Shown here one piece after another: positions 35,273 through 47,600 of a stretch of DNA of 64,000 bases (position 1 is its first letter; each line of letters opens with the position of its first letter). A program made the translations under genes and the position numbers. This stretch comes from Asterias amurensis (Eukaryota > Echinodermata > Asteroidea > Forcipulatida > Asteriidae): assembly GCF_032118995.1 (NCBI RefSeq), contig NC_092651.1, forward strand, positions 26,520,349 to 26,584,348. Direction: 5' to 3'. The notes under the pieces were generated by a model. The model did no database searches. It was not told the DNA's origin and saw only the letters and a program-made list of their open reading frames with translations.

Positions 35273-35690
35273 TCATTTGCCCCAAGGTGACAATGGGTTC
35301 AACTCAGCGTCTAGTCAGTCGGTACAACCGAGAAAAAAACGTGTACATAGTAAAAGCATGGATCAAATTTAACCTGCATTATCACCTGTTGCTAGCCCCT
35401 TTAATTTATTGCGGGGGAAATTCAGAGTACTGGCAACAGGTATAAACTCCAGGTAGCATACCGAGTATGCAAACATCTCAATATTATTAAAAATGTATTA
35501 GGCACCACTGCAAGTAGCACACAGTGTATGCAAATTTAAAGTTTGTTTTACTTTTAGAAGCCTGTGGTGAACACCTATGGATTTTATGTACTGTAGATTC
35601 ATCGTGGGAAATATATGATGGTATGTTCGTGATGACTGAGTTGGAATTATTAATGGGTTTGGGTTTTTTTTTAACCTTTTTTCTGTGGTG
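35273..35690 (+). other. NCDN 3' UTR / downstream DNA
   Basis: Follows the NCDN stop. Non-coding and contains no recognised repeat. I did not find a convincing AATAAA nearby, so the transcript end is not placed. Confidence 0.4.
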
Positions 35691-36190
35691 GATTTTACAA
35701 AGAGTTGAGACTAGTCTTATCTCAACCTATGACGAGTTACTTGTCCCAACTTAGGACTAGCCTTAAAGGCAGTGGACACTATTGGTAATTGTCAAAGACT
35801 AGCCTTTACAGTTGGTGTATCTCAACATATGCATAAAATAACTAACCTGTGAAAATTTGAGCTCAATCAGTCATCAAAGTTGCGAGATAATAATGAAAGA
35901 AGAAAACACCCTAGTCACACGAAGTTGCGTGCGATTAGATGGTTGATTTCGAGACCTCAAGTTCTAAACTTGAGGTCTCAAAATCAAATTTGTGGAAAAT
36001 TACTTCTATCTCGAAAACTACTCCACTTCAGAGGGAGCCGTTTCTTACAATGTTTTATACTGCCAACCTATCTCCATTACTCTTTACCAAGTGAAGTTTA
36101 ATGCTAATAATTATTTTGAGTAATTACCAATAGTGTCCACTGCCTTAAAGTTTTTTTTACTACTCCTAACTCTTTGTGAAATCGACGACT
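35690..36190. repeat. TTAGGACGAG palindromic repeat split by a MITE
   Basis: The left half (GATTTTACAAAGAGTTGAGA...AACTTAGGACTAGCC) ends at 35762; the right half (ACTACTCCTAACTCTTTGTG, AAATCGACGA) resumes at 36149. The family-1 MITE at 35763-36148 sits between them. Confidence 0.8.
35763..36148 (-). mobile_element. TTAA-family MITE (family 1), nested in palindromic repeat
   Basis: TTAA at 35763-35766 and 36145-36148. The right TIR has lost one T. Full set of internal landmarks. Confidence 0.9.
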
Positions 36191-36394
36191 GGAGACAGAT
36201 TATTTCTGTTTGCTTATGGTTTGCAATGTCAGGAAGTTCAGACATGTCCCTTGTGTAGGATGCATACCTTTGTTTGGACTAGGCGTAGTAGAAGAATGGT
36301 TGATTTTACTGATGATGTTAGAAAATCACTAATCAGTTGCATGGCTTCGGACTGGCACCTCCAAACAAAGATATTGACAAAATAGGAAGACCCC

Positions 36395-36860
36395 ACATAT
36401 AGGGCTAGACAGATCGCTTGGTAGAGCGCTGCAGGTTTATCCGGAGGATGTTGGGTTAAATCGCGCTCTAGTAAATTAGTCTTTGTTCAAACCCAAATCA
36501 AAATCATTAATCATAAATTAAATCTGGTGATGCTATTTGTCGTTACGAATTATCGCAACATCATCGTTGACCCCTCGCAAAAGTCGGTGCAAAGTTGTAC
36601 ACAGTTTGACTTCTGGAAATAATGAGAAAATTTAAAATTCTTGAATAATCACAACTGTAGTCGTCACTTCTAGAAAAAAACTTAATATTTTGTAGGAGCT
36701 TACACCCCTGCTGTGGGGAGCCAAGGCCGAGCTGCGTGAGTGAAGGACTCAAACTCTGTAATTTGCCGAATGTGGTTTCGAATTCTGGCCTGGCCGGTCG
36801 CAACACTTGTGTCCTTGAGCAAGTCAGTATAATCATAATTGCTTCTCTCCGCCCAGGAGT
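36395..36860 (+). repeat. tRNA-like SINE remnants
   Basis: GATCGCTTGGTAGAGCGCTG is A-box-like and GGATGTTGGGTTAAATC is B-box-like. A tail resembling other SINEs (TTGTGTCCTTGAGCAAGTCA, GCTTCTCTCCGCCCAGGAG) appears at 36808-36858. Decayed; not a tRNA gene. Confidence 0.5.
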
Positions 36861-36894
36861 ATGCCACTTTTCTTAATACTTGTATCAAAAGTTA

Positions 36895-37240
36895 TCACGG
36901 TACATACATGTGTGGGATTTGAGGCATTGCATGGTGGGGTATCAATGTATATTTGGTTTGCAGTAACACCATGTGTGTATCTACTTGCCAGGTAGAGTTT
37001 GTTCTGAAAGAACTCTCTTGCTTAATATTTTACTACCGCGTAGTAGATTTTCAGAATTTGGGAGACTTCACAGTTCTAAAAAAAAAAAAAAAAAAAACTG
37101 TTCTGGTTTTTAACTACTCCCTGGGTGGAAGGTAGAAAGTCGGCCGGGACCACTTCTTTAGCTTTAAGTGGAGTCCTTAATTGGTCTCAATATTTCGACT
37201 AGCTTATTCTAGTCATCGTCATGAGGTACATGTACATAAT
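36895..37240 (+). repeat. Dispersed hairpin-bearing repeat
   Basis: AACACCATGTGTGTATCTAC, GGTAGAGTTTGTTCTGAAAG, a poly-A run (37079-37097), then CTGGGTGGAAGGTAGAAAGT. Same family as 14045-14280 (inverse) and 29960-30170. Confidence 0.65.
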
Positions 37241-37471
37241 ATCAATGTACATGTCTTCACAGCTAATATGCAGCTGTGTTTGAGCTCAGATTTGTGGTTC
37301 ATTTTGCATTGTGGACACACTGCGATTAAATCTATGCTTTGAGATATGAAAATTTTAATTTGTATTTGATCCGTAGAAATGGTGAACCATTCGGTTTATA
37401 ATAATCGATCCAGTTTGATGACCACTTTCTTAAGTAAGTCTTTTTTTGTTTTGAAATAACAATTAACAAAA

Positions 37472-37857
37472 TTAAAGGCAGTGGATACTATTGGTAATTT
37501 CTCAAAATAATGATTAGCATAAAATCTTACTGGTAACGTGTAATGGGGAGCTGTTGTAACACATTGTGAGAAACAGCTGCCTCTGAAGTAACGTAGTGTT
37601 CGAGAAAAAAAGTAATTTTCCACGAATTTGATTCCGAGACCTAAGAATTAGATTTTGAGGTCTTGAAATCAAGCATCTGAAGGCACAGGCACACAATTTC
37701 GTGTGACAAGGGTGTTTTTTCTTTCATTTTTATCTCGCAAATTCGACGACCCATTAAGCTCAAATTTTCGCAGGTTTGTTAGTGTATGCGTATGTTGAAA
37801 TACACCAAGTGAGAAGACTGGTCTTTGACAATTACCAATAGTGTCCAGTGTCTTTAA
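37472..37857. mobile_element. TTAA-family MITE (family 1)
   Basis: TTAA at 37472-37475 and 37854-37857 with AGGCAGTGGATACTATTGG and CCAATAGTGTCCAGTGTCT. The last ~60 bp (GACTGGTCTTTGACAATTAC...TTTAAGAACCAGTG) are repeated in tandem to about 37920. Confidence 0.88.
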
Positions 37858-38124
37858 GAACCAGTGGACTGGTCTTTGACAATTACCAATAGTGTCCAGT
37901 GTCTTTAAGAACCAGTGGACTGGTGTAACTGCAGCTGATGGATGTTGTACATAAAGGAGTTTTTGTTGTGCTTGGATTTTTTTTTCCTGTTTTAATAAGA
38001 TTTTTTGTGCATGGCTTAAGATTGTAGATGATTGTAGATTTTACAAGGAGATGTAACAGATTGTCAAGAATGTTAGAAAGAGTTTTTAAGTTTCTCTTTG
38101 ACTTGTCTTAATCACTACCGTAGT

Positions 38125-38690
38125 TCTTTAATTGTGGTGATGTAGAGAGTTTGTAAGTCCTCTGAAATGTAACACCCAGGAGGTTCAGGGGGCTTCATCC
38201 TCTAGACCAAGGGGAGACCCAGACCCACAACTCGAGTTTATCATTTGTGGTGATGTAGAGTCTGTATATCCTCTGAAATGTAACACCCAGGAGGTTCAGG
38301 GGGCTTCATCCTCTAGACCAAGGGGTGACCCAGACCCACTACTCGAGTTTATCATTTGTGGTGATGTAGAGTCTGTATATACTCTGAAATGTAACACCCA
38401 GGAGGTTAAGGGGGCTTCATCCTCTAGACCAAAGGGGTTACCCAGACCCAAAACTCGAGTTTATCATTTGTGGTGATGTAGAGAGTCGAAGGGGAGACAC
38501 AGACCCACTACCCTAACTCTTTATTTGGGGTGATGTAGAAAGTCTATAAATTCTCTGAAATGTAACACCCAGGAGGTTCATCCTCGAGACCAAAGGGGAG
38601 ACCCAGACCCACTACGCTAGTTCTTTGTCTTGATCCCTAAATCCTCTGAAATGTTACACCCAGAAGCTTCAGTCTTTACCCTCTCGGACC
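38125..38690 (+). repeat. Tandem satellite, unit ~113 bp
   Basis: The landmark TTGTGGTGATGTAGAG recurs at 38132, 38245, 38355 and 38468, then TTTGGGGTGATGTAGA at 38524. Units share GAAATGTAACACCCAGGAGG, GGGGCTTCATCCTCTAGACC and GACCCAGACCCAC. The fourth unit is shortened to about 56 bp. The array lies in the convergent spacer between NCDN and GH3. The repeats are contiguous with no spacers, so it is not a CRISPR-like array. Confidence 0.9.
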
Positions 38691-40325
38691 AAAGCAAGAA
38701 ACAAGAACTGACTGTTAAAATGCAGTATTCAAGTTTAAATACATGATCTTGTTCAATTTTTATATCATTTATGTTTTAATTTACCTTGATCACATATATA
38801 GTACGTAACATAGTTTTTCCGAGTTAAGCAGTATTTTATTATTCCGAGGCTGTGGATGCCCTTTTTGTGTCAAAATATTTTAAACTTTTTGGGGTCTGAG
38901 TTTTACAGATGTCAATCCTTCATTTGTAAATCTCAAGTTTATTGACGATGATTAAGAAATGTGATTTTTCAGTCCCAAGAAACGAAGAGAAAAATATAAG
39001 TTGGAAACAAAAATTCAACAGTTCTAAATTTGTTTACAGGTCTCATAAACATTTATTTCCACAAACATTTCATACAAAATAGTCTAAACTTGTAACTGTT
39101 TTCTTATTAATTTTTACATCACACACTCGGTAACGAAAATATAAAGTGGAAGCATCATGATTGCATGTTGATTTTAAGTATAAAAAATATCACAAATTAC
39201 TTTACATCTAATGATCTTTGTTGACGACACTTTATTTAATTTGTAAAATCTATCGTTAGGCTAAGTTAAAGAGGGGCTCCGTGGTCGAATTCAGTTTTGT
39301 GATCCACTCATTTTCTAATAGATAGGGTCCTTATGAAAATTGGGAAAAAATGTCAAGTCTCTAACCTCACGCTAAACAGTGTAAAATGCCACTGTGTTTG
39401 GTATACTAATTTTACTAAAACCAAAACCGTTTGATGTCACATTACACATGGTTTTTACATTTATGTACAGAGAATTTTCAGTTCAATACTTATTTCTGAT
39501 GATATTCAATCAAAACAGCACTGAATTTGACCTTCTGACTGGTGCAGAAGTTCCTCTTTGAAATGCATCAACCTTTTTTTTTTCTTCTTTTTTTTGCTCC
39601 AGTAACTTCATGTTTTAAATTTTGCTCCTCAATAGTATTAAATAAAATGATGCTTAAACCATTATAAAGTGAGAAAGAGAGTAAGTTTTTCCCAGTTTCA
39701 GGAGGATTGTATTGATAAGCCTTTTTGAGATATGGTGGACACCATTGCTACATTGTACAACACTTTAAGGTTTTACACCCAAACCACACAGTACACTCTT
39801 TATCACGTCCACCATACCTCACAAAGGCTAGTTGGAATAAGTGCATCACGAAACGCAATCCCTCTAATTGTAGCATATCACACAATTATTACCTCTAAAC
39901 TTTTATAATTTTCAGGGCATTGACAACAATTTCGTCCAGCACAAAAATGTTTAAGAAAAATTTAATTTTTCTGCAAACAGCTCTATAAAATTAAGCCCTG
40001 CTGGTTGTCTGCAAGATGACCTTTGAGAGTACTGCATTCAAATTTGGAGAACAAAATCGCCTCAGGTTATTCTCCGGACCACCACTTAGATAAAATAATC
40101 ATCTCTTAGTTATCGCATGAAACAAAGTTATTGATCCTATTTGATCAACATCATTAATCACGCCTCACGGCAGAATTAGGCAGATCTCAAAAATGATAAA
40201 GTTGGGTCAACAGTTAAGAAGACCAAAACATTAACCATGATATGTATTTGTGAAATACTTGCTATCAGAGTGTAAAATACTTGCCTTATTATAGCCCGAA
40301 GGTATGCTCTATTTGAAAGCTCTAG
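38691..40325. other. Convergent spacer, no gene or repeat recognised
   Basis: AT-rich and without long open frames. TTTATT at about 39050 would be an AATAAA signal for - strand transcripts, so part of this stretch could be a long GH3 3' UTR. I cannot confirm that. Confidence 0.35.
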
Positions 40326-40800
40326 TAGGGTGTCGTGGCCGAGTGGATAAGAGCACCGAACTCGAGCTCTGGTGTTTCTGTTCAGTGTGGGTTTTGAGTC
40401 CCGGCCATGACTTGTGTCCTTGAGCAGCCGTCGATTTCACCAAACTCTTCCTAACTTAGGATTAATCTTAGGACTTAGGACGGGTTCAGTTCCGTATCCA
40501 AATATGTAGGACGCATTGAACTCATCCTAAGTTAGGACGGGTTACTCGTCCTAACTAGAGTTAGGATTGATACAATCGCTTCTCACCACCCAGGGGTTAA
40601 TGGGTAACTGTGAGTGCAGAAATGGTTCTTGTAATTGATTTAGCCGAGTAGCACATTATAATTGTCACGCAGGCTGTATACTCCCCAGGGAGCTGAGATG
40701 GGTTGAGGAATGATTTAAGGCCCAGTGACCAGGGGTAATAATGTTGGAAGCGCTTTGAGAGCCCTTGGGTGTGAAAAGCCCTATTAAAACTGGTTATTAT
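40326..40800 (+). mobile_element. tRNA-like SINE with nested TTAGGACGAG repeat
   Basis: The head GTCGTGGCCGAGTGGATAAG (A box of a Ser/Leu-type tRNA) and GGGTTTTGAGTCCCGGCCAT (B box) are followed by CTTGTGTCCTTGAGCA. The TTAGGACGAG repeat occupies 40434-40566. The SINE body resumes with ACAATCGCTTCTCACCACCC and ends GAAGCGCTTTGAGAGCCC...TATTAAAACTGGTTATTATT. Confidence 0.8.
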
Positions 40801-41155
40801 TTTTGTCTACTGAATAAGCAAATAACCCAGTTCTGATTTTTGGGCAGGAAGTGACTGGTTTTGACATCGGGCGTCACATGTGATAGTACTTTCCTATGGG
40901 TAAGATGCAACTGTAGGGTGGTTTTGTGAGGCGAAAGTATGGATACTGGTGGGTCGTACCGACTGTATTCAACAACATTATCTGTTTAAGACAATTATCA
41001 TTATACGAAAATAGTTTATCATGATCTGAATGAAATAATTAAATGACAAAATTGTTTAAGCATCAAAATATAAATCTGTCGTTGTGTATAATTATTTTTA
41101 ACTAATTTTGTTAAATTTTGTTAAAAAAACTGGCAGTTTTAATTTTGCGTTTCGT

Positions 41156-41345
41156 CCCTGATGACTGAGAGCAAAAGAATCAATCTCTGGTGTTTCGGAT
41201 CAGCAGGGTTTGGGTTCGAATCCCATTCAGGGCAGTTACTGTGGGAGAGGAGGGGTTAAAACCCTGGTATCTCTGACTAGGCACACATTGTGTGGTGGGT
41301 ATTTCTGCGACAAGTAAATAATATGGCAGCAGTCCGACCATGGTT
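41156..41345 (+). repeat. tRNA-like SINE fragment
   Basis: CTGATGACTGAGAGCAAAAG resembles a decayed A-box region; GGGTTTGGGTTCGAATCCCA is a clear B box. Lies just beyond the GH3 stop codon on the other strand. Confidence 0.65.
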
Positions 41346-41383
41346 CCGACGAGGATGCATCGCGCTTGTGGAATTACTCTAAG

Positions 41384-41492
41384 GAATGCTACAAAAATAT
41401 CTTGTAAATGAGGATGCACAACACATTTTTACAATGTAAGAATTGTAGCCAATGTTGTGCATCCTCATTTTCAAGATATTTTTGTAGCATTC
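41384..41492 (-). repeat. Near-perfect 40-bp-arm hairpin downstream of GH3
   Basis: The arm at 41384-41423 (starts GAATGCTACAAAAATATCTT, ends GCACAACA) is the reverse complement of 41453-41492 with one mismatch. The loop is 29 bases. It lies 180 bp past the GH3 stop, so it is probably transcribed in the GH3 3' UTR. It could be a foldback element, a dsRNA editing substrate or a small-RNA precursor; the sequence alone does not decide. Confidence 0.9.
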
Positions 41493-41671
41493 ATTATGAA
41501 CGTTAAAAATCCGGACAACGGTTTTACGTTTTTTTAGGGTGCACATTCAGTGTGCATACTTTAAGTAAGAATCACATGATTTTGCTTGATTTTGCTTGAT
41601 TCCTCTTTCTCATTCCTCAAGGTTGGCAGGTTTGCATCCCAGGTAGCTTCAGTACACAACACTTACTTTAG

Positions 41672-44600
41672 TCACTCAATGTTATTAAACAAGAACTGAG
41701 CCGTCTCTGGTCGTCTTATGACCCTGGGCACCTTGAACTGGTTGACCGAGACGCTCCTCGTCTTCAGCGAGAACCTCTTGAGACGTTTGAAGCAGCCTCG
41801 CCTCACCACGTGAACCTTGGCACAAGAGATGCTCCCTTTCTCACGGAAGGAATTGTAGATGAAGGAATGCTCTCGTAGATTCTTATCCAGCTGGAAATGT
41901 TAGAGAAGTGTGGAGCAATTTTATACATGGCCCAATTTCATAGAGCTGCCTAAGGCACTGGACACGATAGGTAACTACACAAATAAAAGTATAGTAGAAT
42001 AAAAACTTACTTGGTAATGAGCAACGGAGAGCTGTTGATAGTATTAAATATTGTAGGCAACGACTTCCTCTGAAGTAACGTAGTTTTCAAGAAAAGTAAT
42101 TTCTCACAACAAAATACTTGAATCTGCCTGTACTCCCAAGCTCTCGCCGGTACTCATTTCTGGGTGGAGAGAAGCAATTCTTATAAAGTGTCTTGCTCAC
42201 AGACACAAGTGTCACGTCTCACCAGGATAGGTTTCAAACCATCGTTTAGAACTTTCAGGGTGTTGGTCTACCACCCTATACCTCTCAGCCAAGACGCCCC
42301 AGTTATAGGACTTTGAGAGATCATTGTTAAATTCTAGGAGCAATCTTGAGTGTTTAAACCATACCTGTAGTTTTTGTTCTTCAGTCAATTGAACAGGAGC
42401 CTTAGGGTCAATGTCCTTTGTAAGCTCCAGGAAAACCACGTAGTGCGGGAACAAATCATCAACTGTAAAATAAACACAAAATCAAATTGTTTCAAGAAAA
42501 CCACAAACAAGAACCAAGGCATGTGAACAACATTGGTAATAGCCCATATGCACAAGCGACATCTTAATAAAAAAAAATCGATGTTGGGAACAGTTAAAAA
42601 ATGAATCAAGCTTCCAAGATAGATGCTATGATGATGTAGTTTGCATGTTACTACGACAGGTTTTTATAGTTGTGTACAAAAAGTGTTACAAAGTGAACAA
42701 AACAATACTACATGATGTAATACAACACTATGCACATGTACGCTGCATGCAGATTGTCGAAAGAAAAAGCTGACATGTACATCGCCTCGAACCAATCATA
42801 ACACAGATATGGAAAGCTTACGTCACAGCATGTTTATTCAATGAAAGCATTGTATCCAATGAAATCATTGGGCCTCTAAGAGCATGTCTTTATCCTAAAG
42901 ACAGGGGACCAGTCTATAAAAGAGAAAGACTGTTTTACCTTTCTCTTGGTTGTCCAGCAGAGGGCTTTCAGCGCATGAGTAATCAACGAGCGATACACCT
43001 TTGAATCCATTCACTGTGTCCGTCAGAGCTTTGTACAAGATGTCCTCAGAAGTCTTCTCTCCTCTCACATTTAGATATTGACCTTTCCTGTATGATCATC
43101 AAGATAAAAGAAATTGCACTTTAAGAGATGTTAAGCCCATGTGTGTCAGCTGATGTGTGTTAAGCACTGCAAACTCCTTAGACTTAGGACTTGGGCACTT
43201 GTGGACAAGCCGATAAAGGTTTGTCACCATGAAAGCATTCCAACTCTATCCGCAATTCACGCGACACTGGCGATGTTCTCTCAAGACTGCTGGCCTCCTG
43301 CAAGATTTCTGCTCTCACGAATACGGTCACCTTATAACGAGTAGCATTCGTGACAGCGGCCTGGAAAAAGACTCTGCTACGATGGGCATGTCAGGCCACA
43401 AACAATTTTTTGCCAATTACAATTTTACTGATTTTTCCTTGTGCACAAAAAAAACTAAAAATCAGATTTTAAAGAAGACTACATGTATCACTATTAGGGT
43501 AAAGCTTACCTGTACATAAGTTCAATAACCGGACATTGATTGTAGAAGTCGACGACCTTGACGACATCACCAAAGCGGAATCTGTACAGTCCTCCAGCAT
43601 TGGTAATAACCAACTCATAGACAGAGTCTCTCTTCACCTGATCTATAAACAGGGTGTCGGGCTGATCCTCAAAGCTACACATGGGGGAGACAGGAGAGGA
43701 ATGAAATTACCCTTGTATGGTGAGAGTATAATCAGGCAAGGTCTGCCGAAGGTAGCACTATGTTTAAAACAAAATTGAGTAGTGTTTGGATTCTTTTCAG
43801 AGCAAACAAAAATCTCTTTCAAGAAGTGATGGTTCTCAAACCACAGGTTCTTTTCAGAGCCAACACTACTCAAAAGAGTACACATAGTGGTTAGTGCTAA
43901 CGCAAACCTCATCTGAATGGCTGTCCTTCAAAAGGGAACATCAACGCTTTTTCTGGATAACTAATTTGAGGATCCCTCTTAAGTTATTGTCAAGTTCTGA
44001 GAAGAAACAATTTCACTTTTTCCATTATTTTGTTTGTGGTACTAATCAAAAATTCATCTCAGTGTTTTACATTCTTCTGTGATAGAGGTTGAATTTGCAT
44101 ATTAAAGAGATCAAGAAAGAGATCACCCTTACACCGAAATGCATTAAGCACTGTCTAGTCAGTTTTTTCCTGATTCTGTGAACAAAATCCACATGCAAAA
44201 CTTACAATTTTGTAGTGTCTGTTTCATGACGATCCTCTAGATAAGCATATTTGTAAGGTTAGCTGGTGAATAAAACAGAATGAAATGAAACGGAAGGATG
44301 TCAACTTACATCTTATCTACAGGAATGAATTCAAAGAACATGCTTCTTGGTGCCAGCATGTACCTTCTCTTCTCACTCTTAGGCCACATATTGACTCCAA
44401 TTAAACCTTCTGTTGCAGCGTACAATGCAGAATATGTAGGTACCCCTGATGAGAAAATAATATAAGATGCTCATTACACAAATGTTTTAAAGGCAGTAGG
44501 CAGTATTGGTAATTGTGAAAGATGAGCCTTCATGGTTGGTGTATTTTAACATATGCATACAAAAAAAAATGTGAAAATTTGAGCTCAATCGGTCCTCAAA

Positions 44601-47600
44601 CTTGCGAGATAATAATGAGAGAAAACACCCTTGTCTCACAAAGTTGTGTGCGTTTAGATGGTTGATTTTGAGACCTCAAGTTCTAAATCTGAGGTCTTGA
44701 AATCCAATTCGTAGAAAATTACTTCTTTCTCAAAAACTATGGCACTTCAGAGAAAGCCGTTTCTCACAATGTTTCATACCATCAACCTCTCCCCATTACT
44801 CGTCACCAAGAAAGGTTTCATGCTAATAATTGATTTGAGTAATAACCAATAGTGTCCACTGCCTTTAAAGTAGGATTTGAAACTCTGCATGGTGGAGATA
44901 CAATCAAGTAATCGGTTTGTGGAGACACCATGCAATACATCTCTTAAAAACTGATGGTGGTTCTGAAAAGAACCAATGCACGCCTTGAAACTTCGCTCTT
45001 GAAGGGGCGCAGCAATTTTCCTCTGGTCATAAAGGGCACTTCTATAACAAAGAAAATGAAAGTTGTCTTGGAGCTTTGCAGAGGACATCACAGCAAAGCA
45101 CATGGCACCAACATGACATTTGCTGTGGTTGCCTGCCAGTAGTTTGACAACTCAACTATTTAAATTAGTACGCTCTAATCGTCTTCATTCTCCTGAAGAC
45201 AATCAGGACAAACTGATTGAGCTGTCGAGTTGTCAAACCACCAGTTCTTCTCGTCAACACTGACCTCACCAAAAATTGTTTAGGTTCTGTTTTTGAAAAA
45301 CACATTTAGTGCATTGCTTGCATGGGTTTTCCTCATTTGGGATTTCCTCCCATATCTAAAAGTGACATTTCTTCATCATCTTCCCTACACAGTTATCTTT
45401 AGGCCTTTAGGTTACAGTGCTTGTTTGTTACATGTGAGAGTTCCTTGGTTTCACCAACAGAAATTTTTTTTTTAAAACAAACCTTCAGTATAGTGTTCAC
45501 TCAGTAACTTCCCATACATCTCAAACGGTCCCGAATCGACGGCTGCCAGAATGTTTAAATGAGGCCAAATCCTCTTAGCAATTCCTTTGAAGCCCTTCTT
45601 GAACTCTCTCCTCAGCTCCTCCGCTCTGGCTTTGTCCGATTTCATCATCTTATTAAGACTTTGTCGGATCCCATCGTCGATGTCAAGGCTGGGGCAGATG
45701 TACCCCATCTCGATGTCTCGAACTAAGCTCGGCCATTTACGTTCCAGCTCGACGAAAGCTGTGTGTATGAGAGACGCAAAGTTTGCCTCGATCATTCCCA
45801 GATTTCTGTCCATTAAACCGAATAAAAGGTGAACGTAAAGTGCCTCTGGCTCACTCATGATTTCGTAACCGGTGAGGGGGGTGGTGTAGAGTGGGAGGAG
45901 ACCCTGAGTGGATTTGGGGGAGGAGGAATTCGGACCGACTGGTATGCCGCCAGCCGAGATGCGAGACTTCGGTGTGTAGAAGAACTTAAGGATCTTCTGA
46001 AGGTTGTTTGTTTCCGGGTAAGCTGTGTTCATGGCGTTGTATAAAACAGATATACCCTGAGTGAAAAATGCTAAAGATTGCCCTTTGGTCATTGGGATGA
46101 TGCTGCTCTTTCCGGACGTTCCTGATGTAACACCGAGGATGATGGGCCGGTCTTTGGTGAGAATCCCATCCTCCCCAGCTGCAATGCGCTCTATGTATGG
46201 CTTGAAGTGGTCGTATTTTGTTAAGGGGTGCTTCAAGCGGAAATCCTTTCTGTCCACGATGTCGCCGAAATCAAAATCTTTCCCGTAGACCAGATTGGAT
46301 GCCTCTTTAACTCGAGCTAGGAGAATTTCATCTTGAACAGCCCTACATTTCTTGGAGTCATCGTCGAGTCGTTTACGCATCCGAGAACCAATGACGGCGA
46401 TAAGTTTATTAATGACGTACTGTCTGATTAGACTGTTTGCAGTGTGGAGAGTAGATTTGCGTTGATGGTAAATGTCATAAGCAACCATGACTGTTGACAT
46501 CGTTGCCACAACACCAACTCCTAAAAGTATGAAAACAGGTGACAAATAAACACAAAACCAAACAACTGTCTCCTAATTTTATGTGTTCATGTTTGTTTTC
46601 TTCTCCTTCTCAGCATGACTAGAAAGCAAATCAAGTGATGCTAGATGGATTTTATGAAGAAATGTTTTTTTAATGAGAATAGAGGAGAATAGAGCCCCTG
46701 TTACTTGGTCTACTTACATCTAACATTAGGCCTACATTATTCTTATTCTTTTTAAAGCCCTTTGACACTTTCTGTAAACAGTTTTGCCCAAAGGCCCACA
46801 CTTCGTGTATCACAACCTCTATATCAAATAACAAACCTGGGAAAATTTAGGCTCAATCGGTCATCGGAGTCGGGAAAAATAACGGGAAAACCCACCGTGT
46901 TTCTGCACGTTTCGCTGTGTCATGACATGTTTTTAAAATAAATCAGTTATTCTCGCTATCGAGAATTGATAATTGATTTAATGTTTTCTCAAAAAGTAAA
47001 GCATTTCACGCACTAATATTTCAGAAGAAGTCTTCCACCATTACCTTCTGTAAACCCTGTAAGTTATTTGTAAATCTGTGAACTTTTTATTTTTTTCTGT
47101 ACCGAAAGTGTATATGTAGTGGCTTTAAATGGCCCGCTCAAAGGTTTAAAATACAACAATGTATATAACCCGAAATAACACTAATTCTAACAATTAAATA
47201 GCCTTAAGTTACTCCTACAACTATGAGGTGCGATAGCGGAACGAACCTCATAACTTCTAGGAGTAGACTCAAGCTAAATAATTAGTACAGGAAAATAGCT
47301 GTAAAAATATATTGTAATTCTAAACTACTGCTAGAATAACACAGCAATAAATAGGTCCATGGCCATCGGATGGGATGGTCAGAGATAATTGAGGAAGCCA
47401 AACAATTGAATGGTACTGCCAGGCGGTAGAGGAAGTTGGTTGCACTGTTTGAAGTCATACTCACCTGTACTGCCTTCAGTAAGTTTCAATCAAGGGAAAA
47501 GTTTCTGTATGGCGCCACCACTTTTTCATTTGATATGAAATAATATTGTACCGGTATCTAATTTACCTCTATGAGATATCCTTTCTGTAAAAATTAGTAA

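Noticed and set aside
38125..38690. CRISPR-like direct repeats
   Set aside because: Units are contiguous ~113-bp satellite copies without variable spacers, and the genome is eukaryotic.
40326..40433. A real tRNA-Ser/Leu gene
   Set aside because: A and B boxes are recognisable but the acceptor stem does not pair and a SINE body follows. The same holds for the heads at 28674, 34771, 41156, 50033 and 53499.
45587..46288. + strand open frames (81, 71, 75 aa)
   Set aside because: They lie opposite GH3 exon 2 and have no family signature; shadows of the real frame.
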